Assembly (NCBI RefSeq): GCF_014904815.1
Contig: NZ_JACZFR010000052.1
Span: 1 to 64,000, forward strand
Length of the DNA stretch: 64,000 nucleotides
Source of the DNA: Microbulbifer taiwanensis
GTDB taxonomy: Bacteria > Pseudomonadota > Gammaproteobacteria > Pseudomonadales > Cellvibrionaceae
Direction: 5' to 3'
Position 1 is the stretch's first letter. Each line of letters opens with the position of its first letter. Positions 8,901-20,359 of the stretch are shown piece after piece. A program made the position numbers and the translations under genes. The notes under the pieces are model-generated. The model was not told the DNA's origin and searched no databases. It was given only the letters and a program-made list of their open reading frames with translations.

Positions 8901-10235
8901 ATGGACAAGATTACAAAGTGGCTCGCAGAACACGATATTTCCGAAGTGGAGTGTCTGGTGCCCGATATGTCCGGCAATGCGCGGGGCAAATTTACCCCCA
9001 CGGACAAGTTCCTGACCGAGGACAGTCGCCTGCCCGAGAGTATTCTGGTGCAGACGGTGACCGGTGACTATGTCGACGAACACAATGAGCTGGTGGATCC
9101 GGCCGATACCGACATGCTGCTGGTGCCCGACCCTGACTCCATACGGCTGAACCCCTGGGCCAACGAACCCACGGCGCAGATCATCCACGACTGCTATACC
9201 CGCGACGGCAAGCCCCACCCGATCAGCACGCGCAACATCCTCAAGTTTGTGCTGGAAAAGTACGAAGCCATGGGCTGGAAGCCGATTGTGGCGCCGGAAG
9301 TGGAGTTCTACCTGGTCAAGCGCAACCTGGATCCGGACGAGAAACTTTCCGCTCCTGTCGGCCGCTCCGGGCGCACGGAGAAAACACGCCAATCCTACAG
9401 TATCGATGCAGCCAACGAGTACGAGCCGATCATCGAGGATATGTACGATTTCAGCGAAGCCCAGGGCCTGGACGTGGACACGCTGATTCACGAGTCGGGT
9501 ACTGCGCAGATGGAAATCAACTTCCTGCACGGTGATCCGCTCAAGCTCGCCGATCAGGTGTTTACCTTCAAGCGCACCGTGCGCGAAACGGCGCTGCGCC
9601 ACGGCATCTACGCCACCTTTATGGCCAAGCCGATGGAAGACGAGCCGGGCAGCGCGCTGCATATTCACCAGAGCGTCGTCGATGCGAAAACCGGCAAGAA
9701 TATTTTTGTCGATGACGACGGGCGCGAGAATGAGACCTTCATGCATTTTATTGGCGGCATGCAGGAATATATTCCGGGTTTCATCAGTTTCTTTGCCCCG
9801 AATGTAAACTCCTATCGCCGTTTTACGCCGGAAATTGCCGCACCGACGAGCCTGCACTGGGGCTACGACAACCGCACTACAGGATTGCGCGTACCGGACA
9901 GCTCCCCACAGGCGAAGCGCCTGGAGAACCGCTTTCCGGGAGCCGATTGCAACCCCTATCTGGCAATCGCCACCTCCCTCGCCTGCGGTTACCTGGGCAT
10001 AGTCAACAAGATAAAACCCAGCGAGCCCTATAAAGGGGACTGCTCGGAGGAGCCAATCACCCTGCCCCGCACCCAGGAACACGCACTCAGCCTGCTGCTG
10101 GAATGTGACGAGGCCGCAGAGATGTTTGGCGAGAAGTTTGTACGCGCCTGGAGCGCCATCAAGCGCGACGAATACGAGGAGTTCAACCGGGTAATCAGCT
10201 CCTGGGAACGGGAGTACCTGTTGCTGAATGTATAG
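8901..10235 (+). CDS. puuA: Glutamine synthetase-like gamma-glutamylpolyamine synthetase
   Basis: 444 residues of the GS superfamily. Metal-site strand 'VAPEVEFYLV' lies near residue 133. The ATP and substrate motifs are 'GSALHIHQS', then 'RFTPEIAAPTSLHWGYDNRT' and the C-terminal 'ENRFPGADCNPYLAIA'. Together with the adjacent FAD oxidase it fits the Puu pathway, in which glutamate is ligated to putrescine or a related amine using ATP. The ATG at 8901 has AAGGTG four bases upstream, so the longer in-frame extension through the regulatory palindromes is rejected. A strong terminator follows at 10384. Ligase specificity (putrescine, ethanolamine, other amine) cannot be assigned. Confidence 0.85.
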   Translation: MDKITKWLAEHDISEVECLVPDMSGNARGKFTPTDKFLTEDSRLPESILVQTVTGDYVDEHNELVDPADTDMLLVPDPDSIRLNPWANEPTAQIIHDCYTRDGKPHPISTRNILKFVLEKYEAMGWKPIVAPEVEFYLVKRNLDPDEKLSAPVGRSGRTEKTRQSYSIDAANEYEPIIEDMYDFSEAQGLDVDTLIHESGTAQMEINFLHGDPLKLADQVFTFKRTVRETALRHGIYATFMAKPMEDEPGSALHIHQSVVDAKTGKNIFVDDDGRENETFMHFIGGMQEYIPGFISFFAPNVNSYRRFTPEIAAPTSLHWGYDNRTTGLRVPDSSPQAKRLENRFPGADCNPYLAIATSLACGYLGIVNKIKPSEPYKGDCSEEPITLPRTQEHALSLLLECDEAAEMFGEKFVRAWSAIKRDEYEEFNRVISSWEREYLLLNV

Positions 10236-10383
10236 ACTGTGTTGCCGGCCTCACGATTGCGGGTAATTGACTCTCTACTCGCCATCCCTGGCGCCACACC
10301 ATTGCATTCAATCTGTCCCCGGCCCCGGCCCCGGCGGGTCGGCGGTCCACGTGCAAAGTGACGCTTTGCAAACGCAAGTTTCG

Positions 10384-10406
10384 GCCCCGCTATCGGGGCT
10401 TTTTTG
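10384..10406 (+). terminator. Rho-independent terminator after puuA
   Basis: GCCCCG-CTAT-CGGGGC is followed by TTTTTTG. It lies 150 bp past the puuA stop. The rest of 10236-10789 holds no recognisable gene. It contains three tandem CCCCGG-type hexamers near 10317-10335 and the promoter region of the protease. Confidence 0.8.
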
Positions 10407-10597
10407 TGTCCGTAAAGCGTTACCAAACTCACTCAAAGGTACCAGTTGATTAGGATGCGCATCTTATCTTTGTGATAAATAGCGCAAACTCAATCAAAAT
10501 AATTCAATTAATAAAGTTTTCCATCCCCACTTTATTGCCTGTATGAGTACAGCCTGTACTCTCAAATACGTCCGGTAACCCCGGACATCCGGTTTGA

Positions 10598-12922
<2,325 letters not shown>

Positions 12923-12940
12923 CTTTAAACTGAAGTAACT

Positions 12941-12974
12941 AAAAAGGGGCAGCCAATCGGCTGCCCCTTTTTTT
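12941..12974. terminator. Bidirectional terminator between protease and AGCS genes
   Basis: AAAAAGGGGCAGCC and GGCTGCCCCTTTTTTT form a perfect stem with a CAATC-like loop between convergent genes. Confidence 0.9.
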
Positions 12975-12989
12975 AATCCTCGCTCATAT

Positions 12990-14660
12990 TTACTTATGGC
13001 TTGGATCCTTCCAGTACTCCTTCACCGTATCCTTCATCTCCCGCGCCAGCACGGAAATGCCGAACAGGTTGGGCAGCGTCATGATCACAATCGCCACAGC
13101 AGACAGGTTCCAGATGATTGTGGTGTCCTCAATGGCCGCCCAGAAAAAGGCCACGACATAGACCAACCGGTAGGGCATCACCGCCCTCGGGCCGAACAGG
13201 TAGATCATCGAACGGTCGCCATAATAGGACCAGGCGATCGCCGTGGAAAAGGCGAACAGCAGTATCCCCAGAGTAACAATCAGGCTGCCGTAATCACCAA
13301 AGAAACCACGCTGGAAGGCCTTGTTGGTCAGTGCGACCGAGTGCACCAGGGAATTGCCCCAGATATCCACATTGGGGTTGGCAAAGTTGCCGTCTACCAC
13401 TGTCAGCACGCCACTGAAATTGTCGTCGCCCACACGGAACTGGAGATCCTCGGCTACAGAGCGTGCGTGAATCAGGGTGAATTCCTTCTGGTTCAGCGCC
13501 TGGCCATCAGCTACGACCACTGATCCGCTGTAGGGCTGCACACTGCTCTCGCCGCCGCTCAGGAAGTTGAAAAGCTCATCCACATCCTCCGGTTGCTGGT
13601 CGTTATAGCTACCAGCCACCGCAATCATATCGGCACGCTCGAACTTGTTCATGTGCTTTTCTGTCCAGACACCGGAGGACAGAATCACCAGGCCGGTCAG
13701 GGTGCAGATAATGATGGTGTCGATAAACGGCTCGAGCAGGGAGACCATACCCTCCGACACCGGCTCGTCGGCGCGCGCCGCGGCGTGCGCAATAGGCGCC
13801 GAACCCTGCCCCGCCTCGTTGGAGAAGAGGCCGCGGTTGACGCCGCGGTTAAAGGCGTAGGCGAAGCTGGCACCGAGGAATCCACCGGCCGCAGCACTAC
13901 CGGTAAAGGCATTTTCAAATACAGCGAGGAAAGAAGGAATGATGTTCTGGTAGTTATAGAGGATCACTGCCAGTGCACCGATGATATAGAGCACCGCCAT
14001 GACCGGGACTATCGTCGAGGTAACCTTGGCGATACGGGTAATACCACCAATAATCACCATGCCCAGCAGGATCGCTAGCACGCCGCCAGTCAGCGCCTTG
14101 TTCAAGCCGAAGGTATCGTGCATGGCCTGGGCAATATTGTTTACCTGCGGCAGGCTGCCGGTGCCGAAGGAACTGATCACCGTGGCAATAGCGAAGAGCA
14201 CCGCCAGCCATTTCATATTGAGGCGACGCTCCATATAGAACATGGGGCCACCCGCGTAATAGCCGTCGGCGGCCTTGATACGGTATTTGTGCGAGAGGGT
14301 CACCTCGACGAATTTGGTCGTCATACCGAGGAAGGCTGTCATCCACATCCAGAAGAGCGCAGCTGGACCACCGAGGAAGATCGCCAGACCCACACCGCCG
14401 ATGTTGCCGGTACCCACAGTGCCGGACAGCGCAGTCGAGAGCGCCTGGAAGTGGGAGGTATCGCCGGGGTCGCCGGGCTTGTCATATTTGCCCTGTACTA
14501 TCTTAATCGCGTGGCCGAAATAGCGGAATTGCGGAAAGCCCAGGTAAAGGGTGAAAAAGAAGCCGACACCCAACAACACCCAGGGAAACCAGGGTGCTGA
14601 GCCGAGCATGCCGTCCAGCGACAACAGCAGTTGATTAAAGGATTCCAAACTAACCCCCAC
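12990..14660 (-). CDS. Sodium:alanine/glycine symporter (AGCS family) with extra-membrane insert
   Basis: At 556 residues it is about 80-100 longer than usual AGCS carriers. The family core is clear: '[20 protein letters not shown]', '[18 protein letters not shown]' and a C-terminal '[18 protein letters not shown]'. It moves alanine or glycine with sodium across the inner membrane. Residues about 336-435 are a hydrophilic insert ('[20 protein letters not shown]...') between two membrane helices, apparently on one side of the membrane. Upstream is a palindromic repeat, so its promoter must lie in or beyond that element. Downstream it shares a terminator with the protease. Confidence 0.9.
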   Translation of the reverse strand: MGVSLESFNQLLLSLDGMLGSAPWFPWVLLGVGFFFTLYLGFPQFRYFGHAIKIVQGKYDKPGDPGDTSHFQALSTALSGTVGTGNIGGVGLAIFLGGPAALFWMWMTAFLGMTTKFVEVTLSHKYRIKAADGYYAGGPMFYMERRLNMKWLAVLFAIATVISSFGTGSLPQVNNIAQAMHDTFGLNKALTGGVLAILLGMVIIGGITRIAKVTSTIVPVMAVLYIIGALAVILYNYQNIIPSFLAVFENAFTGSAAAGGFLGASFAYAFNRGVNRGLFSNEAGQGSAPIAHAAARADEPVSEGMVSLLEPFIDTIIICTLTGLVILSSGVWTEKHMNKFERADMIAVAGSYNDQQPEDVDELFNFLSGGESSVQPYSGSVVVADGQALNQKEFTLIHARSVAEDLQFRVGDDNFSGVLTVVDGNFANPNVDIWGNSLVHSVALTNKAFQRGFFGDYGSLIVTLGILLFAFSTAIAWSYYGDRSMIYLFGPRAVMPYRLVYVVAFFWAAIEDTTIIWNLSAVAIVIMTLPNLFGISVLAREMKDTVKEYWKDPSHK

Positions 14661-14685
14661 TACTTTGCATTATTTCTGGGCGCCG

Positions 14686-14807
14686 CTATAAATCTACTGT
14701 GCGCGCCTGGCGGCGTCCGGCGGTGCTTGCATGCTCATGTACTAAAGTACACTCCGCTTGCTGCGCTCCGGCGACCCCACCAGCCACCCGTTCGCTACGA
14801 TTTATAG
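14686..14807. repeat. MITE-like intergenic element with inverted ends
   Basis: Ends CTATAAATC and GATTTATAG are inverted around a GC-rich body. The body contains TGTACT-AAAGTACA and partly symmetric GCGGTGCTTGC...GCTTGCTGCGC blocks. It lies between the AGCS and desulfhydrase genes. No coding potential is visible. Confidence 0.55.
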
Positions 14808-14900
14808 AGGTGCCCGTTTGATTGTTTTCTATACAGCTACTGCTGTAATTTGCTGCGCAGGTTAGCAGCTTCAGCAACTGTAGAACAGTAATAGCCCCAC

Positions 14901-15911
14901 TCACAAAAGAAAAGGGAACTTTTCCCTGTGCGGGAACAATCCGAATTGACCGCCGGTATGCACGAATACCAGGTTTTTACAGTCTCGGTAACTGCCCCGG
15001 TGGAGCTCCTGCAGCAACCCAAAAAAGGCCTTGCCGGTGTATACCGGATCCAGCAGTAGCCCTTCCAGGCTGGCGATGTCCGCGATGGCTCGGTAGACAG
15101 GCTCTTCCGCCAGTGCGTAACCGGGGCCAATATAGTCGGCGTTGACGTTGATATTGAGCGTATTTTCATCAATGTCACTTTTGGTCAAGGCTGACCAATG
15201 GCGAACATCCGCGCGCACCTTGCTCTGGAAGTAGTCTGCGTTATCGCACACCGCATAGCCGGTGACCCGCGCGGTAGAAGCGAGCAATTGGCACCCCAAC
15301 GTCAACCCGGCCTGGGTGCCACCACTCCCGGTTGCACAGACTATATGTTCAGGCACGAAACCGCGCGCACTGCAATCCGCCAGCAGCTCTTCTGATGCGG
15401 CTATGTAGCCCCAGATACCCAGTCCATCGCTGGCACCGGTGGGAATTGGAAAAGCCTTGTGGCCGCGCTGGGCATAGAATTCCTGCCAGTGGCTGAAGAG
15501 CTCCGGCAGTTCTTCGAAATACTGGCGCGGCGGGTAAAAAGCGGTAGAGGCTCCCGCCAGCTGATCTACCAGCAGGTTGCCGTCCGGAATGCCGTCCAGC
15601 TCACCGCGCAGGATCAGCTGCACCCGCATACCCAGACGGGCACCGACCAGGGCGGTGGTACGACAGTGATTGGACTGCACGCCACCACAGGTGATCAGGG
15701 TGTCGCAGCCCTGGGCCACAGCCTGTCCCGCAACAAATTCCAGTTTGCGCAGCTTGTTACCGGACATGGCTGTCTCGGTCAGATCATCGCGCTTCACCCA
15801 TATACGCGGCCCACCGTGGGGCGTGGAGAATTTCTCCGTAATGCGGTCAAGGGGCTGCAATGGTGTCGGCAATCGGGCCAGCTGAATACGCGGTGGATAG
15901 GAAATTTCCAT
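14901..15911 (-). CDS. dcyD: PLP-dependent D-cysteine desulfhydrase / ACC deaminase-like enzyme
   Basis: 336 residues of fold-type II PLP enzymes. The Schiff-base lysine lies in 'SGNKLRKLEF' (about residue 53) and is followed by 'CGGVQSNHCRTTA', the substrate loop of D-cysteine desulfhydrases. The phosphate-binding 'ATGSGGTQAGLTLG' comes later. It likely breaks D-cysteine to pyruvate, H2S and ammonia. ACC deaminase activity is the main alternative and cannot be excluded by eye. It is a single gene, separated from yajC by a terminator. Confidence 0.82.
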   Translation of the reverse strand: MEISYPPRIQLARLPTPLQPLDRITEKFSTPHGGPRIWVKRDDLTETAMSGNKLRKLEFVAGQAVAQGCDTLITCGGVQSNHCRTTALVGARLGMRVQLILRGELDGIPDGNLLVDQLAGASTAFYPPRQYFEELPELFSHWQEFYAQRGHKAFPIPTGASDGLGIWGYIAASEELLADCSARGFVPEHIVCATGSGGTQAGLTLGCQLLASTARVTGYAVCDNADYFQSKVRADVRHWSALTKSDIDENTLNINVNADYIGPGYALAEEPVYRAIADIASLEGLLLDPVYTGKAFFGLLQELHRGSYRDCKNLVFVHTGGQFGLFPHREKFPFLL

Positions 15912-15925
15912 ATTGATCCCGATAC

Positions 15926-15953
15926 AAAAAACCCGGCAGTTTGCCGGGTTTTC
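15926..15953 (-). terminator. Terminator after yajC
   Basis: On the minus strand AAAACCCGGCA-AAC-TGCCGGG is followed by TTTTTTG. It lies between yajC and the desulfhydrase gene. Confidence 0.85.
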
Positions 15954-15976
15954 GCTAATCGAAGCGCTGCTGCGCT

Positions 15977-16309
15977 TCAGATTTTCTTGATGGTGCCCTT
16001 GGGCAGAATTGCGTGAACCGCCACCTTCTGGAACTTGAGCGACATATTGTCGGCGACCTCCAGCACGATATAGTCGTCGTCGACCTTGTCCACCCGCCCC
16101 AGCATACCGCTGGTCATGACCACTTCATCGCCTTTTTTCAGCGCACCGACCAGTTCCTGGTGCTCCTTCTGGCGCTTGCGTTGCGGACGGATAATAAAGA
16201 ACCACATAAACGCAAAAAGGCCTGCGAACATCAGCAGGGTTATCATCGGATTACCCTGCGGCGCAGGAGCAGCCTGTTGTGCCACAGCAGAGGGAATAAA
16301 AAAGCTCAT
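15977..16309 (-). CDS. yajC: Preprotein translocase subunit YajC
   Basis: 110 residues, starting MSFFIPSAVAQQAAPAPQG. One transmembrane helix (ITLLMFAGLFAFMWFFII) is followed by the family signature 'RPQRKRQKEHQELVGALKKG' and an SH3-like cytoplasmic domain ('GDEVVMTSGMLGRVDKVDDD'). YajC accompanies SecDF in the inner membrane. GAGG precedes the ATG at the right distance. It is odd that no tgt, secD or secF gene is next to it, because these are the usual operon partners. It has its own terminator. Confidence 0.93.
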   Translation of the reverse strand: MSFFIPSAVAQQAAPAPQGNPMITLLMFAGLFAFMWFFIIRPQRKRQKEHQELVGALKKGDEVVMTSGMLGRVDKVDDDYIVLEVADNMSLKFQKVAVHAILPKGTIKKI

Positions 16310-16419
16310 GCAAATCCTCAAAGAGTCAGCTTGTAAAATTGCCGCCAACTCTAACGGGTTTGCCCTGCCGAGGCAACGCATCGCGCCGGCCCCAAACGGG
16401 GCCAGCCGCATCTAACCTG

Positions 16420-16866
16420 TCAGAAACGCTGACGAACCTGGCGGCGGTATCCGGTTGGCGACATACCGGTCCAGCGTTTGAAAGCACTGGTAAAGCTGGT
16501 TCTGTCGGAGAAGTCCAGGATTCGCGAAATCCCATCCACACTGAGCGCCGTGTCCTTCAGGAAATGCACCGCGTGGCGGAAACGGACATGATCGCGCAAC
16601 GAGGCAAAGCTGAGGTTGTGCTCCTGCAGGCGCCGCTGCAGAGTGCGGGTGGACATGCTGAGATCGGAGGCCACCGGGCGAATGGCCAGGGACGCCTTGC
16701 CGATACGTTGCTCCAGTACATCGATCACCCGCGCGGCGATACCAAAGCTGGTAGCCTCCGGCGGGGCCAGCAGCTGGTCAAGGATATTGGGATCTCCGGA
16801 TATCCTGGCCTGCTGAAGTGGCTTGTCTTCTGAGAGCGAAGTCTGGTCGGGTTGAATATGGTTCAT
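16420..16866 (-). CDS. AraC-family DNA-binding protein, HTH domain only
   Basis: 148 residues. The C-terminal two-thirds is an AraC/XylS double HTH ('ASDLSMSTRTLQRRLQEHNL' then 'GISRILDFSDRTSFTSAFKR', ending 'WTGMSPTGYRR'). The first 45 residues are short and non-conserved, so no ligand domain is present. AAAGGAG precedes the ATG, which supports this start. It could be a natural short regulator or the remnant of a longer AraC protein. No target is evident. The 440 bp upstream (16867-17306) show no gene. Confidence 0.82.
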   Translation of the reverse strand: MNHIQPDQTSLSEDKPLQQARISGDPNILDQLLAPPEATSFGIAARVIDVLEQRIGKASLAIRPVASDLSMSTRTLQRRLQEHNLSFASLRDHVRFRHAVHFLKDTALSVDGISRILDFSDRTSFTSAFKRWTGMSPTGYRRQVRQRF

Positions 16867-17306
16867 CGAGCTGCTCCTTTTGAGTTCCGTGAGCCGCAGT
16901 TATTTTTCTAGTCCGCCTCCTGCGAATCCCTATTGCCTCAACCTGCCCCCAACACAGCCTAGGGGGACGGGCTACTACCCGGGTGCGGGGATGCACCTGA
17001 AACTGACATCGAATCCTTCACAGAGCTGTACATTTTTTACACTAACTGCCCCGGCATCGTCCCGAAGGGATACCACTCTGGCGCCGGCGCACCTTTCCTT
17101 CACATCAGCCAGTATAGACCAAGAAATAAGAATGCAAGGGGCGACAGCAAGTTTTTTTAGATCCTGTCACAAAAGACAGTTCAGCGCCATATAAGTACGA
17201 ATGTACCCATTATCGCAACAAAATGATGATTTTTACGCAAGAATGGAGGGAAATGGTGCCGGGAGCGACTCCACTGCCGCCCCCTGTTGGGAAGACTGAA
17301 CCGCGA

Positions 17307-17783
17307 TCAGGCCAGGTTTTCGGAAATCCAGCTCAACACATCGTCGTGGTGGGATTTGGTCTTCACCTTGTCGATGATGTGCTGCAGGCGACCACTCTTG
17401 TCGATGATGAAGGTGGTGCGCAGCAGCCCCATATACTCTTTGCCCATAAATTTCTTCAGGCCCCAACAGCCATACTTGTCGGCAATTTTGTGCTCTTCGT
17501 CGGCGAGCAGGTCAAAATTCAATTCGTGTTTGTCGATAAACTTCTGCAGCCTGGCTTCCGGGTCCGGGCTCACGCCCAGCACTACGGTATCCAGCTTGTC
17601 GAAGTCAACGGCGCTGTCGCGAATGCCGCAGGCCTGGGTGGTACAACCGGGTGTAAGTGCTTTGGGATAGAAGTAGAGCACCACATTGCGCTTGTCGCGA
17701 AAGTCTTTGAGCGAGACCTTGTCGCCATTCTGGTTGCTAAGAGTAAATACCGGCGCCAGGTTGCCGATCTTGGGAAAGGCCAT
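17307..17783 (-). CDS. bcp: Thioredoxin-dependent peroxiredoxin (BCP/PrxQ)
   Basis: 158 residues with the PrxQ signature 'YFYPKALTPGCTTQACGIRD'. The first Cys is the peroxidatic residue and the second, five residues later, the resolving Cys. It reduces peroxides in the cytoplasm using thioredoxin. GGGGG lies upstream of the ATG. It stands as a single gene between an AraC regulator and a DUF2244 protein. Confidence 0.93.
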   Translation of the reverse strand: MAFPKIGNLAPVFTLSNQNGDKVSLKDFRDKRNVVLYFYPKALTPGCTTQACGIRDSAVDFDKLDTVVLGVSPDPEARLQKFIDKHELNFDLLADEEHKIADKYGCWGLKKFMGKEYMGLLRTTFIIDKSGRLQHIIDKVKTKSHHDDVLSWISENLA

Positions 17784-17865
17784 GGATACCCCCGTAAACT
17801 GCTGCTGAAATGAGCGGCGTATTATAGCGAAAACTTCGCGCCACTATCGGATCTGATAGCCGGAA

Positions 17866-18387
17866 TCAAAACTCCTGCAATCGATAGCCCCTCTCCCGTC
17901 GCGCGCAGATACCGCACTCGTTGAGCTTCTGCACCAGGCTGGCCCGCTCGGCATCGGTCAGGAAATCTCCCACCTCCAGACATCCCTCCGGACCGCTGAA
18001 ACTTACCGAGGCGGGCTCGCTTGCGCTGCCCCCCATGCGTACCAGCACCGCCAGGCTGTCGCGGGCAAACTCCCGGTGATACACACTCTGCTGCCGATGC
18101 CCCCTGCAGCAGTCGAGGACCACCCGTTCACCGCTGATCCGGATCACCTCGCGGCGAGTGCCCTCCAGGTAGACGTAGCCGAAAAGCACCGCCAACAGCA
18201 GAAGCTCCAGGCTCGCAAATGGCAGAATCATCCAGGCCCCAGCCAGTGCGAAAGCAATGCTGATCCCCAAGGATACGGCGACCAGCGAGATGAACACCCA
18301 CAAATTGCCGGAGAGGGACAGGGATTGGTTGGGCTGTAGCAGGATGCAGGCACTGCGATACGAGGTGCGGCCGACTTCGGTGACCAT
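17866..18387 (-). CDS. DUF2244 inner-membrane protein
   Basis: 173 residues. The N-terminal 'ACILLQPNQSLSLSGNLWVF' matches the family start. Two adjacent transmembrane helices follow (about residues 29-50 and 52-72), then a soluble domain with 'RREVIRISGERVVLD'. In other proteobacteria the family sits near cytochrome oxidase genes, but there is no such neighbour here. Function is unknown. Confidence 0.75.
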   Translation of the reverse strand: MVTEVGRTSYRSACILLQPNQSLSLSGNLWVFISLVAVSLGISIAFALAGAWMILPFASLELLLLAVLFGYVYLEGTRREVIRISGERVVLDCCRGHRQQSVYHREFARDSLAVLVRMGGSASEPASVSFSGPEGCLEVGDFLTDAERASLVQKLNECGICARRERGYRLQEF

Positions 18388-18526
18388 GACAAAGGTTCCG
18401 GGAAGTGCTTTTTTTCAGTGTAGTGCGGATGCCGGTCGCCCACACATCCAGGCCATTTATGGCGAGATCACTCGAGTTACATCGGGGAGCATGGAGTCAG
18501 GGGCGTTTCCGTCTTTTTGAGGGCAC

Positions 18527-18556
18527 AAAAAAACCCGCACCGAGATGCGGGTTTCC
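18527..18556 (-). terminator. Terminator after mdh
   Basis: On the minus strand AAACCCGCA-TCTCGG-TGCGGGTTTTTTTG forms a stem with a T-run, 36 bp past the mdh stop. Confidence 0.85.
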
Positions 18557-18591
18557 TGTCGACAGGCCGCATGTCTTGCGGCGCGCGATTG

Positions 18592-19572
18592 TTACGGCAG
18601 CAGGTGCGCTACTGCATCGCGCTCTTCCGCCAATTCCTGCTCGGTGGCAGTCATCTTCCCGCGGGAGAATTCATTGATATCGACGCCCTGGACAATTTCC
18701 CAGTCACCGTTCTTGCAGGTGCAGGGGAAGGAGTAGATCAGGCCTTCCTGGATACCGTAGGAACCATCGCTATACACGCCCATGCTGGTCCAGTCGCCAT
18801 CGGCGGTGCCAAGGGCCCAGTCGCGCATATGGTCGATGGCGGCGTTAGCGGCGGAGGCGGCGGAGGAAGCGCCGCGGGCCTTGATGATGGCGGCACCACG
18901 CTGCTGTACGGTGGGGATAAAGTCGCTCTCGTACCAGTCCTGAGCCACTTTATCCATCGCACTTTCACCACTGACCTTCGCCTGGTGCAGGTCCGGGTAC
19001 TGGGTGGAGGAGTGATTGCCCCAGATGGTCATATGGGTGATGTCGTTGACGCTGGACTCGGTCTTGTTTGCCAGCTGTGACAGCGCGCGGTTGTGGTCCA
19101 GGCGGGTCATCGCAGTGAAGTTGCGCGGATCCAGGTCCGGTGCATTGCGTTGGGCGATCAGCGCGTTGGTATTGGCCGGGTTGCCGACAACCAGCACTTT
19201 CACATTGCGCGAGGCGACGTCGTTCAGCGCCTTGCCCTGGGCAGAGAAGATTGCGGCATTGGCTTCCAGCAGGTCCTTGCGCTCCATGCCGGGACCGCGC
19301 GGGCGCGCACCAACCAGCAGAGCGTATTCGGCATCCTTGAAGGCCACGGTGGCGTCGTCGGACTGGACTATGCCCGCCAGCAGCGGGAAGGCGCAGTCTT
19401 CCAGCTCCATGGCCACGCCTTTCAGCGCTTCCAGGGCCGGGGTGATTTCCAGCAGCTGCAGGATAACCGGTTGATCTTTGCCCAGCATTTCGCCGGAAGC
19501 GATACGGAACAGCAGCGAATAGCTGATCTGACCGGCGGCGCCGGTAACAGCAACACGAACAGGTGCTTTCAC
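18592..19572 (-). CDS. mdh: Malate dehydrogenase (NAD)
   Basis: 326 residues from a GTG start with GGGAG eight bases upstream. '[20 protein letters not shown]' is the NAD-binding turn. '[14 protein letters not shown]' carries substrate-binding arginines with the upstream 'GARPRGPG'. '[14 protein letters not shown]' holds the catalytic His. This is the long cytosolic-type MDH found in many gamma- and betaproteobacteria, interconverting malate and oxaloacetate in the TCA cycle. It is monocistronic, with its own terminator. Confidence 0.95.
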   Translation of the reverse strand: MKAPVRVAVTGAAGQISYSLLFRIASGEMLGKDQPVILQLLEITPALEALKGVAMELEDCAFPLLAGIVQSDDATVAFKDAEYALLVGARPRGPGMERKDLLEANAAIFSAQGKALNDVASRNVKVLVVGNPANTNALIAQRNAPDLDPRNFTAMTRLDHNRALSQLANKTESSVNDITHMTIWGNHSSTQYPDLHQAKVSGESAMDKVAQDWYESDFIPTVQQRGAAIIKARGASSAASAANAAIDHMRDWALGTADGDWTSMGVYSDGSYGIQEGLIYSFPCTCKNGDWEIVQGVDINEFSRGKMTATEQELAEERDAVAHLLP

Positions 19573-19705
19573 GATAGTTCTCCCTCGTTTGTAAGCGGCC
19601 CGCATTATAGAGCCTTGCGAGCAAATTTCATCTCGCGCGGAGATATTCCAGACCTAGGTCGTAGGATGGTGCATGCGCAATAATTGATCGATGCACAGGC
19701 GCGGC

Positions 19706-20332
19706 TCAGGCGACGGCCAGATCGCGGTAGCGCTCCTGCAGCGCCCTGTAGACCTGATCGCTGTAATCTGCGGCAGAAGTGTTCAATTCGCCGGCAATTT
19801 CGGCGAGATGCTCATTGTCCTCTCGCCCGGACCAGTTCTTTACGTAAGTGCCGTCCTTGTAGCCGTTGTCCTGGCGGAAACGGTTCAGCACGTTCTTGCC
19901 CACGTAACGCTGGTAGAGTTCGTCGAAAGCCATTTCGGCATCCGCCAGCAACTGCGTAAAGCCGACCAGGTCAAACTGCCTGCTAGCCAGGGTATTCAGG
20001 GTGAAGGTCTCGAGGTTTGTACGGAAGTCCCCCGCGCTGCACCGCCCTGCCCCCAGTTCTTCCAGCATGTGCTCGGCCACCTGCTCCGGGCTGCCCTGCT
20101 GTAATTCCAGGCTGAGACCGAAATGCCAGATATCCACCAGCTCCAGTTTCACCTGATCCATATCCGGCTCCTGCTTCTTCCACCACTTCCAGCCGTAGTG
20201 GTCCAGCAGCTCCGCGCTCTCAACCCAGATGGCCCGATACCAGGCGAAATTCTGTGCGCGCCAGTTGTCGTTGACCAGCGTATTGATTTCGTCCTGCAGC
20301 GCCAGCATGGTCTGCAATTGCTGTTTCATCAT
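19706..20332 (-). CDS. Dimeric all-alpha dUTP diphosphatase
   Basis: 208 residues. The motifs 'AIWVESAELLDHYGWKWWKK', 'KLELVDIWHFGLS' and 'FRQDNGYKDGTYVKNW' match the dUTPase_2 (MazG-like) family rather than the trimeric Dut. The acidic residues in the first two motifs bind magnesium. It turns dUTP to dUMP, limiting uracil in DNA. It ends a run of minus-strand genes downstream of tatD-like, pilZ and holB but is transcribed towards mdh. Confidence 0.85.
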   Translation of the reverse strand: MMKQQLQTMLALQDEINTLVNDNWRAQNFAWYRAIWVESAELLDHYGWKWWKKQEPDMDQVKLELVDIWHFGLSLELQQGSPEQVAEHMLEELGAGRCSAGDFRTNLETFTLNTLASRQFDLVGFTQLLADAEMAFDELYQRYVGKNVLNRFRQDNGYKDGTYVKNWSGREDNEHLAEIAGELNTSAADYSDQVYRALQERYRDLAVA

Positions 20333-20359
20333 CGGGGCTTACATCCAGTTGCGTCGGGC

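Noticed and set aside
10317-10338. Tandem CCCCGG repeats downstream of puuA
   Set aside because: Three short copies in GC-rich DNA are too few to infer a functional element. The nearby terminator explains the locus.
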